Source: Sphingomonas sp. CCH9-E2 | Lineage (GTDB): Bacteria > Pseudomonadota > Alphaproteobacteria > Sphingomonadales > Sphingomonadaceae | Direction: 5' to 3' | Assembly (NCBI RefSeq): GCF_001557215.1 | Contig: NZ_LSJM01000268.1 | Location: 1-13,529 of the forward strand | DNA length: 13,529 bases | Shown: positions 1-7,076 of the stretch, piece by piece | Layout: each line of letters starts with the position of its first letter | Position numbering within the stretch: the stretch's first letter is position 1 | Made by a program: the position numbers and the translations under genes | Notes under the pieces: generated by a model | Told to the model about the DNA's origin: nothing | The model's input: only the letters and a program-made list of their open reading frames with translations | Database searches by the model: none

Positions 1-37
1 TCGCCGGAGTGGTGGCGGGCTTGGTCTGGTCGGTCAT
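1..37 (-). CDS. N-terminal fragment of an unidentified protein (runs off the window)
   Basis: Reading leftwards, an ATG at 37-35 opens a frame that begins MTDQTKPATTPA and continues past the window edge. A GGGAG ribosome binding site lies about 8 bases upstream of the ATG, at roughly 46-50. That spacing, and the lack of any other feature in the 85 bases separating it from the peroxiredoxin stop, are the only support. It is transcribed in the same direction as the peroxiredoxin and could be the next gene of that unit. No hairpin with a T-run was seen between them. Twelve residues of polar, Thr/Pro-rich sequence do not identify a family. Confidence 0.5.
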   Translation of the reverse strand, partial: MTDQTKPATTPA

Positions 38-122
38 TTCGGGTTCTCCCTTCGGCAATGACAACAGCTTCGCCGCGCCCCGGTTCCCGCGTCAACGGTG
101 AAGCGGTGCGCGACCGGAACTG

Positions 123-602
123 TCAGAGGTTTTCCAGCATGTGCTCGGCCGAACTCACCTTGAACTCGCCCGGCGCTTCGACATGCAGCTGCTCGACCAC
201 GCCGTCATTGACCAGCATCGCATAACGCTGGCCGCGCGTGCCCATGCCGAACTTGCTGCCGTCGAACTCCAGCCCGACCGCTTTGGCGAAAGCGCCATTG
301 CCGTCGGACAGCATCGTCACGTCCCCGGCATCCGCGCTCTTCGCCCAGGCGCCCATGACGAAGGCGTCGTTGACTGCGGTGCAGGCGATTTCGTCCACAC
401 CCTTGGCCTTCAGCGCATCGGCATTCTCGACATAGCCGGGCAGGTGGCGGGCCGAGCAGGTCGGGGTAAAGGCGCCGGGGACGGAGAAGAGCGCGACCTT
501 GCGACCCGCGAAAAACTCGTCCGAGCTGACCTGCTCCGGACCGCTATCGGTCGCCTTGACGAAGGTGGTGCTGGGAATGCGGTCGCCGATCTGGATGGTC
601 AT
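123..602 (-). CDS. Peroxiredoxin, Prx5/AhpC-TSA redoxin type
   Basis: This is a thiol peroxidase that should reduce H2O2 and organic hydroperoxides in the cytoplasm. The 159-residue product has the peroxidatic motif VPGAFTPTC at residues 41-49 (Cys49 attacks the peroxide), and an Arg126 in GTRGQRYAML that matches the conserved active-site arginine of the family. The length is typical of bacterial Prx5 proteins. The only other cysteine is Cys74 in EIACTAVND, a position that is not the usual resolving site, and there is no C-terminal cysteine. It should therefore work by a one-Cys mechanism with an external thiol such as glutathione or glutaredoxin. The reading frame extends upstream to 674, but the ATG at 602 was chosen because GAGGAGA (608-615) sits just before it and the family alignment begins at MTIQIGD. 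It is divergent from yqgE; no clear promoter was recognised. Confidence 0.93.
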   Translation of the reverse strand: MTIQIGDRIPSTTFVKATDSGPEQVSSDEFFAGRKVALFSVPGAFTPTCSARHLPGYVENADALKAKGVDEIACTAVNDAFVMGAWAKSADAGDVTMLSDGNGAFAKAVGLEFDGSKFGMGTRGQRYAMLVNDGVVEQLHVEAPGEFKVSSAEHMLENL

Positions 603-710
603 CAGGGTCTCCTCTCGCTGCGCTGAACTGCGGCTGCTCGTGCAAGTGGCATGGCTGTCGCAATTTTCAAGCATGGCGGAGCGTTAGTGGTGCGACTATG
701 TTGATGTCCG

Positions 711-1271
711 ATGGAAGAGAGCAGCTTTCTCACCGGGCAGATCCTGCTCGCCTTGCCTGGAATCGGCGATCCCCGGTTCGAACGGGCGGTGATCGCAATG
801 TGCGCGCACGACGAACAGGGCGCGCTGGGAGTCGGCATCGGCCATGAGCTCGAAGAGCTCACCCTGCATGATCTGCTGGGCCAGTTCGAGATCGATCCCG
901 GCGTGGCGCCGGATGTGCCCATTCATTATGGCGGACCGGTCGAGCCGCGGCGCGGGTTCGTGCTGCATTCGACCGACTGGGGCGGGCAGGACACGATCGA
1001 TGTCGCCGGGCGTTGGGCGCTGTCCGGCACCATCGACGTGCTGCGCGCGATCGCCGACGGGACGGGACCGTCGCGCTGGATCGTCGCGCTCGGCTATGCC
1101 GGCTGGAGCGAGGGGCAACTCGACGCGGAAATGACCCGCCATGGATGGTTCAACGTGCCCGGGGATGCGGCGCTGCTCTACGACAGCGATGCCGGGCAGC
1201 GCTGGGAGCGCAGCTTTGCCCGCGTCGGCATCGACCCGCGCCTGTTGACGCCCGGGGCTGGGACGGCCTGA
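711..1271 (+). CDS. yqgE: YqgE/AlgH family protein (DUF179)
   Basis: This is a 186-residue cytoplasmic protein of the widespread UPF0301/YqgE family, whose biochemical role is still unsettled. The signature is clear. The N-terminus FLTGQILLALPGIGDPRF is the conserved opening of the family. GALGVGIGHE follows at about residues 37-46, then VPIHYGGPVEPRRGFVLHS around 68-86, where YGGPV is the diagnostic core. The WIVALGYAGWSEGQLDAE segment in the C-terminal third is also typical. Length is normal for the family. The ATG at 711 gives exactly the family N-terminus, although no good Shine-Dalgarno sequence precedes it: the nearest GGAG is about 30 bases upstream. In many proteobacteria yqgE neighbours ruvX, but here it is alone, back to back with the peroxiredoxin. 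The 93 bases after it (1272-1364) hold a 6-bp hairpin (TCCGTG/CACGGA) without a T-run and nothing else recognisable. Confidence 0.95.
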   Translation: MEESSFLTGQILLALPGIGDPRFERAVIAMCAHDEQGALGVGIGHELEELTLHDLLGQFEIDPGVAPDVPIHYGGPVEPRRGFVLHSTDWGGQDTIDVAGRWALSGTIDVLRAIADGTGPSRWIVALGYAGWSEGQLDAEMTRHGWFNVPGDAALLYDSDAGQRWERSFARVGIDPRLLTPGAGTA

Positions 1272-1364
1272 ATTCCCTCGCCAAGCAATGCTCGCCGCGA
1301 CGGGTCCGCATCCGGGCCGATATCCGTGCGCTGGTCCTCACACGGACATCGTTCGGCTGAGCGG

Positions 1365-2942
1365 CTACTTCTTTGCCTTCTGTTCGGCCCGGATCGTTTC
1401 GGGCGAAGGAATGACGGGCGAGAGCGCGGCGATCACCTGTTCGGCATCGGCGAACATCGGGGGCGACAGGCCGGGATCGCCCTTGTTGCCGGTGATGAAC
1501 GCAGCCAGCACCAGCCGGTCGCCGACGATCGGGAGCATCGTGAACCCCTGATGCCCGCGTGACTTGGCGAGCAATGCCGCGTGGAGCGCATAGGCGGGGA
1601 ACAGCGCGTCGAAATCGGCACCATAATAGAACATCCGTTCCATCTTCAGCTTCGACTTGCTGTCGTCCTTCAGCTCCAGGACCAGTTTCGACTTGTCGGT
1701 CCGCCATACCTGCTTGGACAGGCTGCGATAGGCTGCGGCGGAATCGACCGACGGGATCAGGCGGAACAGCGTGGCGTTGTCGCTGTCCTTGGCGAGCGCT
1801 TCGGCGCGGCGCGTTTCCAGCCGCTCTTTCCACAGCGCCTCGGGCGTGCGCGACAGGCCACCGATCAGCTCGTCCGGGCTCGCTCCGGTGCGAAGCCGCC
1901 GTGTCACCTCGACCACGCTGCCGAACGAGGCGGCGACCCATTGCGAGCGCGCAGCAAACAACCGTCGTGCCGCCGCCAGCTCACCGCGCTGGGTCTGGCG
2001 GATGATGCCGTGCAGGTCGAACAGCTCAACGATCTCGCTCGCATCCTTTTCGGTATCGCCTTCCGAACGGCGCTTTTCGGCGTTGGCGCGCGCCTCGGCG
2101 ATGCGCGTGTCCGACAGCTCGGCATTGCCCGCCAGCGCCAGCGCGATGGCGGCGCGGGCGATGGTGGAACTGCTGCGCGATTCCGGGACGGTGCGCTTAT
2201 TGAAATCGACCTGCGCCTCCCGCACAGCGGCGGCGTCGGCGAAGCGGCCCCATTCTTCGAGCCGGTCGGCCTGCGCCCCGGTGCCGAAGCCCAGCCGGCT
2301 GCGCCATGCACGGAATTCCGCCTCGCGCGGCGACTCGGTCGGGTCGTTGAGCAAATATTCGGGCACGCTCAGCAACGGCGTAAGGAGGAATTGCGCATCG
2401 CCCAGATTGCGCAGCGCAATCTCACGCGCCTCTGCCGGCTTGCCCGCGCGATACAGCGCGGCGGCGGCGATCAGGTCGAACGCCCGCCCCTGGGACCGGA
2501 CATAATAGGGGTTGGCCATGAAGCCGGCCGCCTCGGCCTGCGAACGGGCAAGTTCCGCATCGGCGACCGCGCCGTCATAATCCTTCGCCTCGATCCGGTG
2601 GATCGCGCGGCCAAGGATCAGGTTGACGCGGCGATAGTCGTTCGTCTCGCGCTTTTCGCCATCGATCAGCGTCGAGCAGATCGCGACGCCCTCGGCACCG
2701 AATTTGCGCTTGTCGGGATCGGCATTCTCCGGCGGCGGGGCGAACAGCGCGAGCAGGGTGATCGCACCGATCAGCCGGGCGGCGGTCTCGCCCGCGCTCA
2801 TGTTGTTCGGATTGCCGTCGCACTGGACGTGAAGCGACGGTCCCTTCTCCGCCTTGGCAGCCTGGGCCAGCGCGGGGGCGGAGCCCATGCACGCAACCAT
2901 CAGCGCCAGCGCGGCGGCGCCGGTGTTCGACCGAATCTTCAT
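1365..2942 (-). CDS. Secreted TPR-like protein of unknown function
   Basis: The 525-residue product starts with a signal peptide: MKIRSNT, a hydrophobic core, then SAPALA with probable cleavage after Ala26. It should therefore act in the periplasm or be exported. No lipobox cysteine is seen at the cleavage site. Residues about 105-180 look like degenerate TPR helices (RVNLILGRAIHRIEAKDYDGA, then a second helix pair ending in AGKPAEAREIALRNLG). The rest is mostly helical and rich in Arg, Ala and Glu. Cys41 and Cys89 flank a short hydrophobic stretch and could form a disulfide. The C-terminus is basic (EQKAKK). I do not recognise a named family; it resembles the poorly described TPR-containing secreted proteins common in sphingomonads. 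The ATG at 2942 is supported by the signal peptide directly after it and a weak GGGGG-type ribosome binding site about 6 bases upstream. It is divergent from ahcY. Confidence 0.8.
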   Translation of the reverse strand: MKIRSNTGAAALALMVACMGSAPALAQAAKAEKGPSLHVQCDGNPNNMSAGETAARLIGAITLLALFAPPPENADPDKRKFGAEGVAICSTLIDGEKRETNDYRRVNLILGRAIHRIEAKDYDGAVADAELARSQAEAAGFMANPYYVRSQGRAFDLIAAAALYRAGKPAEAREIALRNLGDAQFLLTPLLSVPEYLLNDPTESPREAEFRAWRSRLGFGTGAQADRLEEWGRFADAAAVREAQVDFNKRTVPESRSSSTIARAAIALALAGNAELSDTRIAEARANAEKRRSEGDTEKDASEIVELFDLHGIIRQTQRGELAAARRLFAARSQWVAASFGSVVEVTRRLRTGASPDELIGGLSRTPEALWKERLETRRAEALAKDSDNATLFRLIPSVDSAAAYRSLSKQVWRTDKSKLVLELKDDSKSKLKMERMFYYGADFDALFPAYALHAALLAKSRGHQGFTMLPIVGDRLVLAAFITGNKGDPGLSPPMFADAEQVIAALSPVIPSPETIRAEQKAKK

Positions 2943-2969
2943 TGATAAGCCCCCAAAACCCTTCCGGAA

Positions 2970-3024
2970 CGAGAGGTGCCAGCGGGCGATATGGCTGTCA
3001 ACGCAGCGCGATTAGCACCTCTCG
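2970..3024. promoter_or_regulatory. 10-bp perfect inverted repeat between the divergent genes
   Basis: CGAGAGGTGC at 2970-2979 is exactly complementary to GCACCTCTCG at 3015-3024, with 35 bases between. On the minus strand the intervening segment contains TTGACA (3001-2996), a perfect -35 hexamer for the secreted-protein gene. One arm then falls where its -10 should be, although no good -10 hexamer is visible. It may be a protein-binding site spanning that promoter, or an RNA stem. It has no T-run and is not a terminator. Confidence 0.4.
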
Positions 3025-3033
3025 ATGCGCCAT

Positions 3034-3049
3034 ATAAAGATATCTTTAT
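3034..3049. promoter_or_regulatory. Putative SahR-like (ArsR-family) operator of ahcY
   Basis: ATAAAGATATCTTTAT is a perfect 16-bp palindrome centred between 3041 and 3042. It stands out as AT-only apart from one G/C pair in very GC-rich DNA, 92 bases before the ahcY start. ArsR-type regulators bind such sites, and methionine-cycle genes of many proteobacteria, ahcY included, are known to be controlled by the SAH-sensing ArsR protein SahR through AT-rich palindromes of this kind. A candidate -10 (TATAAA, 3033-3038) overlaps the left half, with TTAGCA (3012-3017) as a weak -35 at 15-bp spacing. This would suit repression by steric block. The palindrome is observed; assignment to SahR is inferred from memory of the motif and from the target gene. 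No regulator gene lies in the window. Confidence 0.6.
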
Positions 3050-3085
3050 GTTTCATTTGCGCATCGCGCCCGGATCGGCTAGGGG

Positions 3086-3111
3086 CGCGGCACAGCCGTG
3101 GGCGTGCCGCG
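3086..3111 (+). promoter_or_regulatory. GC-rich hairpin in the probable ahcY leader
   Basis: CGCGGCAC (3086-3093) pairs with GTGCCGCG (3104-3111), an 8-bp stem with a 10-base loop AGCCGTGGGC, ending about 30 bases before the GTG start. The loop begins AGCCG, complementary to CGGCT at 3076-3080. The same AGCCG recurs at 3127-3131, touching the ribosome binding site GGAG (3131-3134). A mutually exclusive pairing is possible on paper. It does not match the SAH riboswitch core that I remember, and GC-rich stems arise easily in this genome. Confidence 0.35.
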
Positions 3112-3141
3112 GCGAGAACCTTTACCAGCCGGAGAAAGATC

Positions 3142-4548
3142 GTGGCCACCGTGCTCGACAAGACCGATTACGTCATCAAGGACATCAGCCTCGCCGCGTT
3201 CGGCCGCAAGGAAATCGAGATCGCCGAAACCGAAATGCCGGGCCTGATGGCGCTGCGCGAAGAGTTCGGCGCGAGCAAGCCGCTGACCGGCGCACGCATC
3301 ACCGGCTCGCTGCACATGACGATCCAGACCGCAGTGCTGATCGAAACGCTGAAGGAACTGGGCGCCGAGCTGCGCTGGGCGACCTGCAACATCTATTCGA
3401 CCCAGGACCACGCCGCCGCCGCGATTGCCGCCGCCGGCATCCCCGTCTTCGCCGTCAAGGGCGAGACGCTGGAAGAATATTGGGATTACGTGATCCGCAT
3501 CTTCGACTGGGGTCAGGAGCAGACCTGCAACATGATCCTCGACGACGGTGGCGACGCCACCATGTTCGCGCTGTGGGGTGCACGCGTCGAGGCGGGTGAA
3601 GAGCTGTTCACCCCGTCGAACGAGGAAGAGGAAATCTTCGTCGCGACGCTGAAGCGCTTCCTCGCCGAGCGTCCGGGCTACCTCACCAAGACCGTCGCCG
3701 CGATCAAGGGCGTGTCGGAAGAGACCACCACCGGCGTGCATCGCCTGTACGAGCTGTCGAAGAAGGGCAAGCTTCCCTTCCCGGCGATCAACGTCAACGA
3801 CAGCGTCACCAAGTCGAAGTTCGACAACCTCTATGGCTGCAAGGAATCGCTGGTCGACGCGATCCGTCGCGCCACCGACGTGATGCTGGCCGGCAAGGTC
3901 GCCTGCGTCGCCGGCTTCGGCGATGTCGGCAAGGGTTCGGCGGCGTCGCTGCGCAACGGCGGCGCGCGCGTGCTGGTCACCGAAATCGATCCGATCTGCG
4001 CGCTGCAGGCGGCGATGGAAGGTTATGAAGTCGTGACGATGGAAGAGGCCGCCCCGCGCGCCGACATTTTCGTTACTGCGACCGGCAACGAAGGCGTGCT
4101 GACCGTCGATCACATGCGCGCCATGAAGAACATGGCGATCGTGTCGAACATCGGCCACTTCGACAGCGAGATCGAGATTGCGGGTCTCAACAACATGAAG
4201 TGGACCGAGATCAAGCCGCAGGTCGACGAGGTCGAGTTCCCGGACGGCAAGAAGATCATCGTGCTGTCGAAGGGCCGCCTGGTGAACCTGGGCAACGCGA
4301 CCGGCCACCCGTCGTTCGTGATGTCGACGTCGTTCACCAACCAGGTGCTGGCACAGATCGAACTGTGGACCGCGTCGGAGAAGTACAAGAACGAAGTGTA
4401 CGTCCTGCCCAAGCACCTCGACGAAAAGGTCGCGGCGCTGCACCTTGAAAAGCTGGGCGTGAAGCTCACCAAGCTCAACCAGCGCCAGGCCGATTATATC
4501 GGCGTGCCGGTCGAGGGGCCGTTCAAGCCGGATCACTACCGCTACTAA
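3142..4548 (+). CDS. ahcY: S-adenosylhomocysteinase (AdoHcy hydrolase)
   Basis: AhcY reversibly cleaves S-adenosylhomocysteine to adenosine and homocysteine. This removes the inhibitor made by every SAM-dependent methyltransferase and feeds homocysteine back to methionine. The 468-residue enzyme is cytoplasmic, NAD-dependent and normally a homotetramer. Visible signatures are [15 protein letters not shown] (56-70), [15 protein letters not shown] (82-96), LDDGGDAT (133-140), [14 protein letters not shown] (192-205), the NAD-binding Rossmann loop [11 protein letters not shown] (255-265), [12 protein letters not shown] (384-395) and the conserved C-terminal KPDHYRY, whose Lys-Tyr pair reaches the neighbouring subunit's cofactor. 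The length includes the insertion usual in alphaproteobacterial and plant-like forms. The frame is open from 3025, but the GTG at 3142 is preferred: GGAG at 3131-3134 is 7 bases upstream and translation from there gives the family start ATVLDKTDY. Upstream control elements and a downstream terminator make it a single-gene unit. Confidence 0.98.
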   Translation: MATVLDKTDYVIKDISLAAFGRKEIEIAETEMPGLMALREEFGASKPLTGARITGSLHMTIQTAVLIETLKELGAELRWATCNIYSTQDHAAAAIAAAGIPVFAVKGETLEEYWDYVIRIFDWGQEQTCNMILDDGGDATMFALWGARVEAGEELFTPSNEEEEIFVATLKRFLAERPGYLTKTVAAIKGVSEETTTGVHRLYELSKKGKLPFPAINVNDSVTKSKFDNLYGCKESLVDAIRRATDVMLAGKVACVAGFGDVGKGSAASLRNGGARVLVTEIDPICALQAAMEGYEVVTMEEAAPRADIFVTATGNEGVLTVDHMRAMKNMAIVSNIGHFDSEIEIAGLNNMKWTEIKPQVDEVEFPDGKKIIVLSKGRLVNLGNATGHPSFVMSTSFTNQVLAQIELWTASEKYKNEVYVLPKHLDEKVAALHLEKLGVKLTKLNQRQADYIGVPVEGPFKPDHYRY

Positions 4549-4572
4549 GCGGTAGACCCGAAACAGAAATGG

Positions 4573-4604
4573 GGGCGCTTCCGGGATCGGAAGCGCCCTT
4601 TTTT
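4573..4604 (+). terminator. Intrinsic terminator of ahcY
   Basis: GGGCGCTTCC (4573-4582) and GGAAGCGCCC (4589-4598) form a perfect 10-bp stem with a 6-base loop, followed by six T residues (4599-4604). It starts 24 bases after the ahcY stop and ends 4 bases before the stop of the converging sulfotransferase gene. On the opposite strand the stem is followed by ATTTCTGTTT, so it may also work weakly for that gene. Confidence 0.93.
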
Positions 4605-4608
4605 CATG

Positions 4609-6183
4609 TCAGGCGGCTGCGAGCGGTCCGAGCACGGCGCGTAGCGGGTCGAGCCATTGCGCATAGGGCTTCCAGATATCCACGCCATCGCGGTTGAGCG
4701 GGCGACGCACCTGCTCGCTGCTCGGGGTGCGCACGACGCGGTCGAGCGTGTGGAACTGCAGCACCGCGGGGTCCCAGTCGAGGCCGAGATAGGCAAGTGC
4801 GGGTCGCAACTGCACTTCGGCGTCTTCGATCAGCCGGTCATAGGCGATGTGATGCACCAGCCCCGGTGCGATGCCGTCGAGATGCGTCATCAATCGCACA
4901 TAATCGACATAGCATTGGCCGATGTCCTTCAGCGCGAAGGAGGAGGCGTGAGCGGTCGAAAAGGACTGGGTGAAGTTGGAGAAGCAGCAGTCGAGCGCCG
5001 GGCGGCGGATGTCGATGAACTTGGCTTGGGGCAGGATGCGCTTGATGAAAAGGATGTTGCTCCAATTGTGCGGAAGCTTGTCGACGAAGAAGCGGCGGTC
5101 GGTCTTGCGGTGGAGCGCCGCACGGCGGAGATAATCCTGGCCCATGGCTTCGGCTACCTGAGCCGGTAGCCCTGCGATTACCTGCGGCACGGTCGCCTTG
5201 CCGCGGCGGGTCGCCAGTTCCATCGCGCTGCGCAGGATCGCGGGTATGTAAGGCAGTTCGCCCACGGGCTCGATCTGATTATGGCTGCCGAGCATCTGTT
5301 CGAGCAAGGTCGAGCCCGAGCGCGGGAGCGAGACGATGAAGATCGGTGTCGCGTCGCCGACTGCGTCCCTCTCAAGCGCCGAGACGAAACCAGCATCGAC
5401 ATGGCGCTCGACCTCGGCGACTTCGGCGGTCAGCTCGCGGGCGTCATAGCCGATGCTCTCGGCGCGCTGGCGGTTGCCCTCGGCATAATGCGTGAACGCC
5501 TGCTCATAGGCTTCGCGATCGTGGAGCGCGCGGGCCAGCGCGAAATGGAGAGGGGCGGTGTTGCGAACGTCGATGGCGATGGTGAGCGCTGCGCGCATCG
5601 CCGCGACATCGGCGTCGGTCAACACCTTCTGCTTGATGCTGGCAAGCCCCCACCACGCCTCGCCGATCTCGTCATCTGTCGCGATGGCATGGCGGTAGGC
5701 GTCGATCGCTTCGGACACGCGTCCGGCTGCCCGCAGCGCGTGGCCATAGGAAATCCAATAGGGCGGGCGGTCCGGCTGTTCGGACGCCAAACGGGCATGG
5801 ATCGCCATTGCCTCGTCATGTCGACCGAGCTTGTCGAGTGCGAGCGCGCGCATTCCCGAAGTGACTGGATCGCCGGTTTCGGCCGCCAGCTGCGCGAACA
5901 GCGCCGCCGCTTCGTCGATCCGCTCCTGCTGGTTGAGGATCGAAGCCAGGTTGCGGCGGACGTCGAGCCCGGTCGCACCGCGCGCAAGCGCCTGACGCAT
6001 AAACTGTTCGGCCTGAACCAGCGCACCGAGCTGCATGGCGATGGTGCCGAGCAATGCCAGCGCGCGCGGGTCGCCGGGATGTGCGCGCAGATGCCCCATC
6101 ACGTGCTGCGCGGCGGTTTCGAGCTTGCCGTCGGCGGCGAGCCGTTCGGCTTCGGCGAGGATCGGCGTGGCGGAGATGGTCAA
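4609..6183 (-). CDS. TPR-containing sulfotransferase
   Basis: This 524-residue fusion has an N-terminal TPR superhelix and a C-terminal sulfotransferase that should move sulfate from PAPS to a hydroxyl or tyrosine acceptor. TPR-like units fill residues about 5-240, for example DPRALALLGTIAMQLGALVQ (38-57) and PPYWISYGHALRAAGRVSEA (140-159). The catalytic domain opens with FIVSLPRSGSTLLEQMLGSH (282-301), the 5'-phosphosulfate loop. Next come FVDKLPHNWSNILFI (366-380) and FIDIRRPALDCCFSNF (389-404), the 3'-phosphate site. It ends with VRTPSSEQVRRPLNRDGVDI (484-503), typical of this family. There is no signal peptide. The frame is open to 6384, but that stretch overlaps the upstream gene. I chose the TTG at 6183 because GAAGG lies 8 bases before it, and no ATG or GTG fits. 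It is the last gene of the receptor-sulfotransferase series. The acceptor is unknown; TPRs probably bind a protein or peptide. Confidence 0.92.
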   Translation of the reverse strand: MTISATPILAEAERLAADGKLETAAQHVMGHLRAHPGDPRALALLGTIAMQLGALVQAEQFMRQALARGATGLDVRRNLASILNQQERIDEAAALFAQLAAETGDPVTSGMRALALDKLGRHDEAMAIHARLASEQPDRPPYWISYGHALRAAGRVSEAIDAYRHAIATDDEIGEAWWGLASIKQKVLTDADVAAMRAALTIAIDVRNTAPLHFALARALHDREAYEQAFTHYAEGNRQRAESIGYDARELTAEVAEVERHVDAGFVSALERDAVGDATPIFIVSLPRSGSTLLEQMLGSHNQIEPVGELPYIPAILRSAMELATRRGKATVPQVIAGLPAQVAEAMGQDYLRRAALHRKTDRRFFVDKLPHNWSNILFIKRILPQAKFIDIRRPALDCCFSNFTQSFSTAHASSFALKDIGQCYVDYVRLMTHLDGIAPGLVHHIAYDRLIEDAEVQLRPALAYLGLDWDPAVLQFHTLDRVVRTPSSEQVRRPLNRDGVDIWKPYAQWLDPLRAVLGPLAAA

Positions 6184-6194
6184 GGGCGGTACCT

Positions 6195-6980
6195 TCAGCG
6201 ATAGCCGAGCAGGGAGCGCAGTCCCGGCGCGTGGAAATCGACCAACGCGCGGTGGCGTTCGCCGAGCGTGTCGGGCAGGTCGAGCGTGATCCCCGTCAGA
6301 TTCTCGCGCGCGGTGCCGCTCTGATTGCGGTCGGCGCCGATCCGCACGCGGGCGCGCCAGTCGTCTGGGCGGTCGATCCCGCACGCGTCAAGCAGCGCGG
6401 CGAAAAACGCGTCTGCGGTGGCGCCGTCGAGGTCGGCAAGCGCAGCGGCGATCTCTTCATACTTCACGGCGTGCACGCGCGCGCCGAGCCAGGCCGCGGC
6501 ATTCAGCTCGTAATAATCGTGCAGCGACGGGGCCTTGCCGGGGATCCCGAAGATCATCATGGTCAGCAGCTCATCCGGGCCGAGCGCGCCGTTCTTCAGG
6601 TGATCGACATTGCCCGAAAACTGCTCCGAGAGAAAGAAGCGTGCGCGGGCGAGCACCCAGTCATAGGGGTCGCGGTAGAGCAGGATGCGGCGCGTCGGCG
6701 CGGTTTCGATGACCGATGCGTCGGCGAAGAACAGATGCCCCCAGCTGAGCATCGGGCGCGACGGGTCAAAGGCATGGCGATGCTGTTGCAAATTGGGCCA
6801 TTGAATGAAGTCGGCCCGATAGTGCTGCGCGACCGGTACGAACATGCGCAGGATGTTGCGGAGCAGGTGGCTGCCGCTTTTCGGCACGCTGTTCAGGAAC
6901 ACGCCCTGGCGCAACGGCGCCTGATCGAACCGGGCGTTTTCGGCGTCGAGCGTATCGGGCTGAACCCGCACATTCGGCAT
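6195..6980 (-). CDS. Stand-alone sulfotransferase domain protein
   Basis: This 261-residue cytoplasmic protein is a P-loop-like sulfotransferase expected to use PAPS. The 5'-phosphosulfate loop is VFLNSVPKSGSHLLRNIL (27-44). SWGH at 79-82 contains a candidate catalytic histidine, and LYRDPYDWVLARARFF (101-116) is the 3'-phosphate site with the usual RDP core. KYEEI (173-177) and the C-terminal RNQSGTARENLTG (218-230) resemble the R-x-G-x-x-G closing motif of carbohydrate-type sulfotransferases. It is shorter than, and only distantly like, the TPR-sulfotransferase 11 bases downstream, so the two are not a simple duplication. The frame is open to 7058, but that start lies inside the receptor's terminator stem. 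The ATG at 6980 is preferred, with a distant GGAAG about 11 bases upstream, so the exact start is uncertain. The stop codon overlaps the next gene's ribosome binding site, suggesting translational coupling. Confidence 0.85.
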   Translation of the reverse strand: MPNVRVQPDTLDAENARFDQAPLRQGVFLNSVPKSGSHLLRNILRMFVPVAQHYRADFIQWPNLQQHRHAFDPSRPMLSWGHLFFADASVIETAPTRRILLYRDPYDWVLARARFFLSEQFSGNVDHLKNGALGPDELLTMMIFGIPGKAPSLHDYYELNAAAWLGARVHAVKYEEIAAALADLDGATADAFFAALLDACGIDRPDDWRARVRIGADRNQSGTARENLTGITLDLPDTLGERHRALVDFHAPGLRSLLGYR

Positions 6981-7020
6981 AGAGATGGTCGCTTCCGCAT
7001 CGGAGGATGAGCCGGAGCTC

Positions 7021-7055
7021 AAAAAAACTGGGCGGCATGTTGCCATGCCGCCCAG
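7021..7055 (-). terminator. Strong intrinsic terminator after the TonB-dependent receptor
   Basis: Read on the minus strand, CTGGGCGGCATG (7055-7044) and CATGCCGCCCAG (7039-7028) make a perfect 12-bp stem closed by a GCAA tetraloop (GNRA type), followed directly by seven U residues (7027-7021). It begins 21 bases after the receptor stop. It separates the receptor from the two sulfotransferase genes, leaving only 40 bases before the chosen sulfotransferase start. Confidence 0.95.
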
Positions 7056-7076
7056 CAAACCGAAAGTCCGGTCGGA

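Noticed and set aside
1272..1364. Terminator between yqgE and the converging secreted-protein gene
   Set aside because: Only a 6-bp stem with a 12-base loop and no T-run on either strand was found.
1581..2945. 454-codon plus-strand open frame opposite the secreted protein
   Set aside because: The minus-strand frame has a proper signal peptide and coherent helices. The plus frame is an Arg/Gly/Ala-rich shadow.
2970..3141. Classical SAH riboswitch upstream of ahcY
   Set aside because: The inverted repeat and leader hairpin do not contain the conserved core sequence I recall for that RNA, and the AT palindrome points to a protein operator instead.
3079..4536. 485-codon open frame antisense to ahcY
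   Set aside because: It mirrors the AhcY codons and has no family motif; the plus-strand enzyme is unambiguous.
6195..7058. Longer version of the small sulfotransferase starting at 7058
   Set aside because: The extra 26 residues are encoded by the receptor's terminator stem and the segment after it, and do not resemble a family N-terminus.
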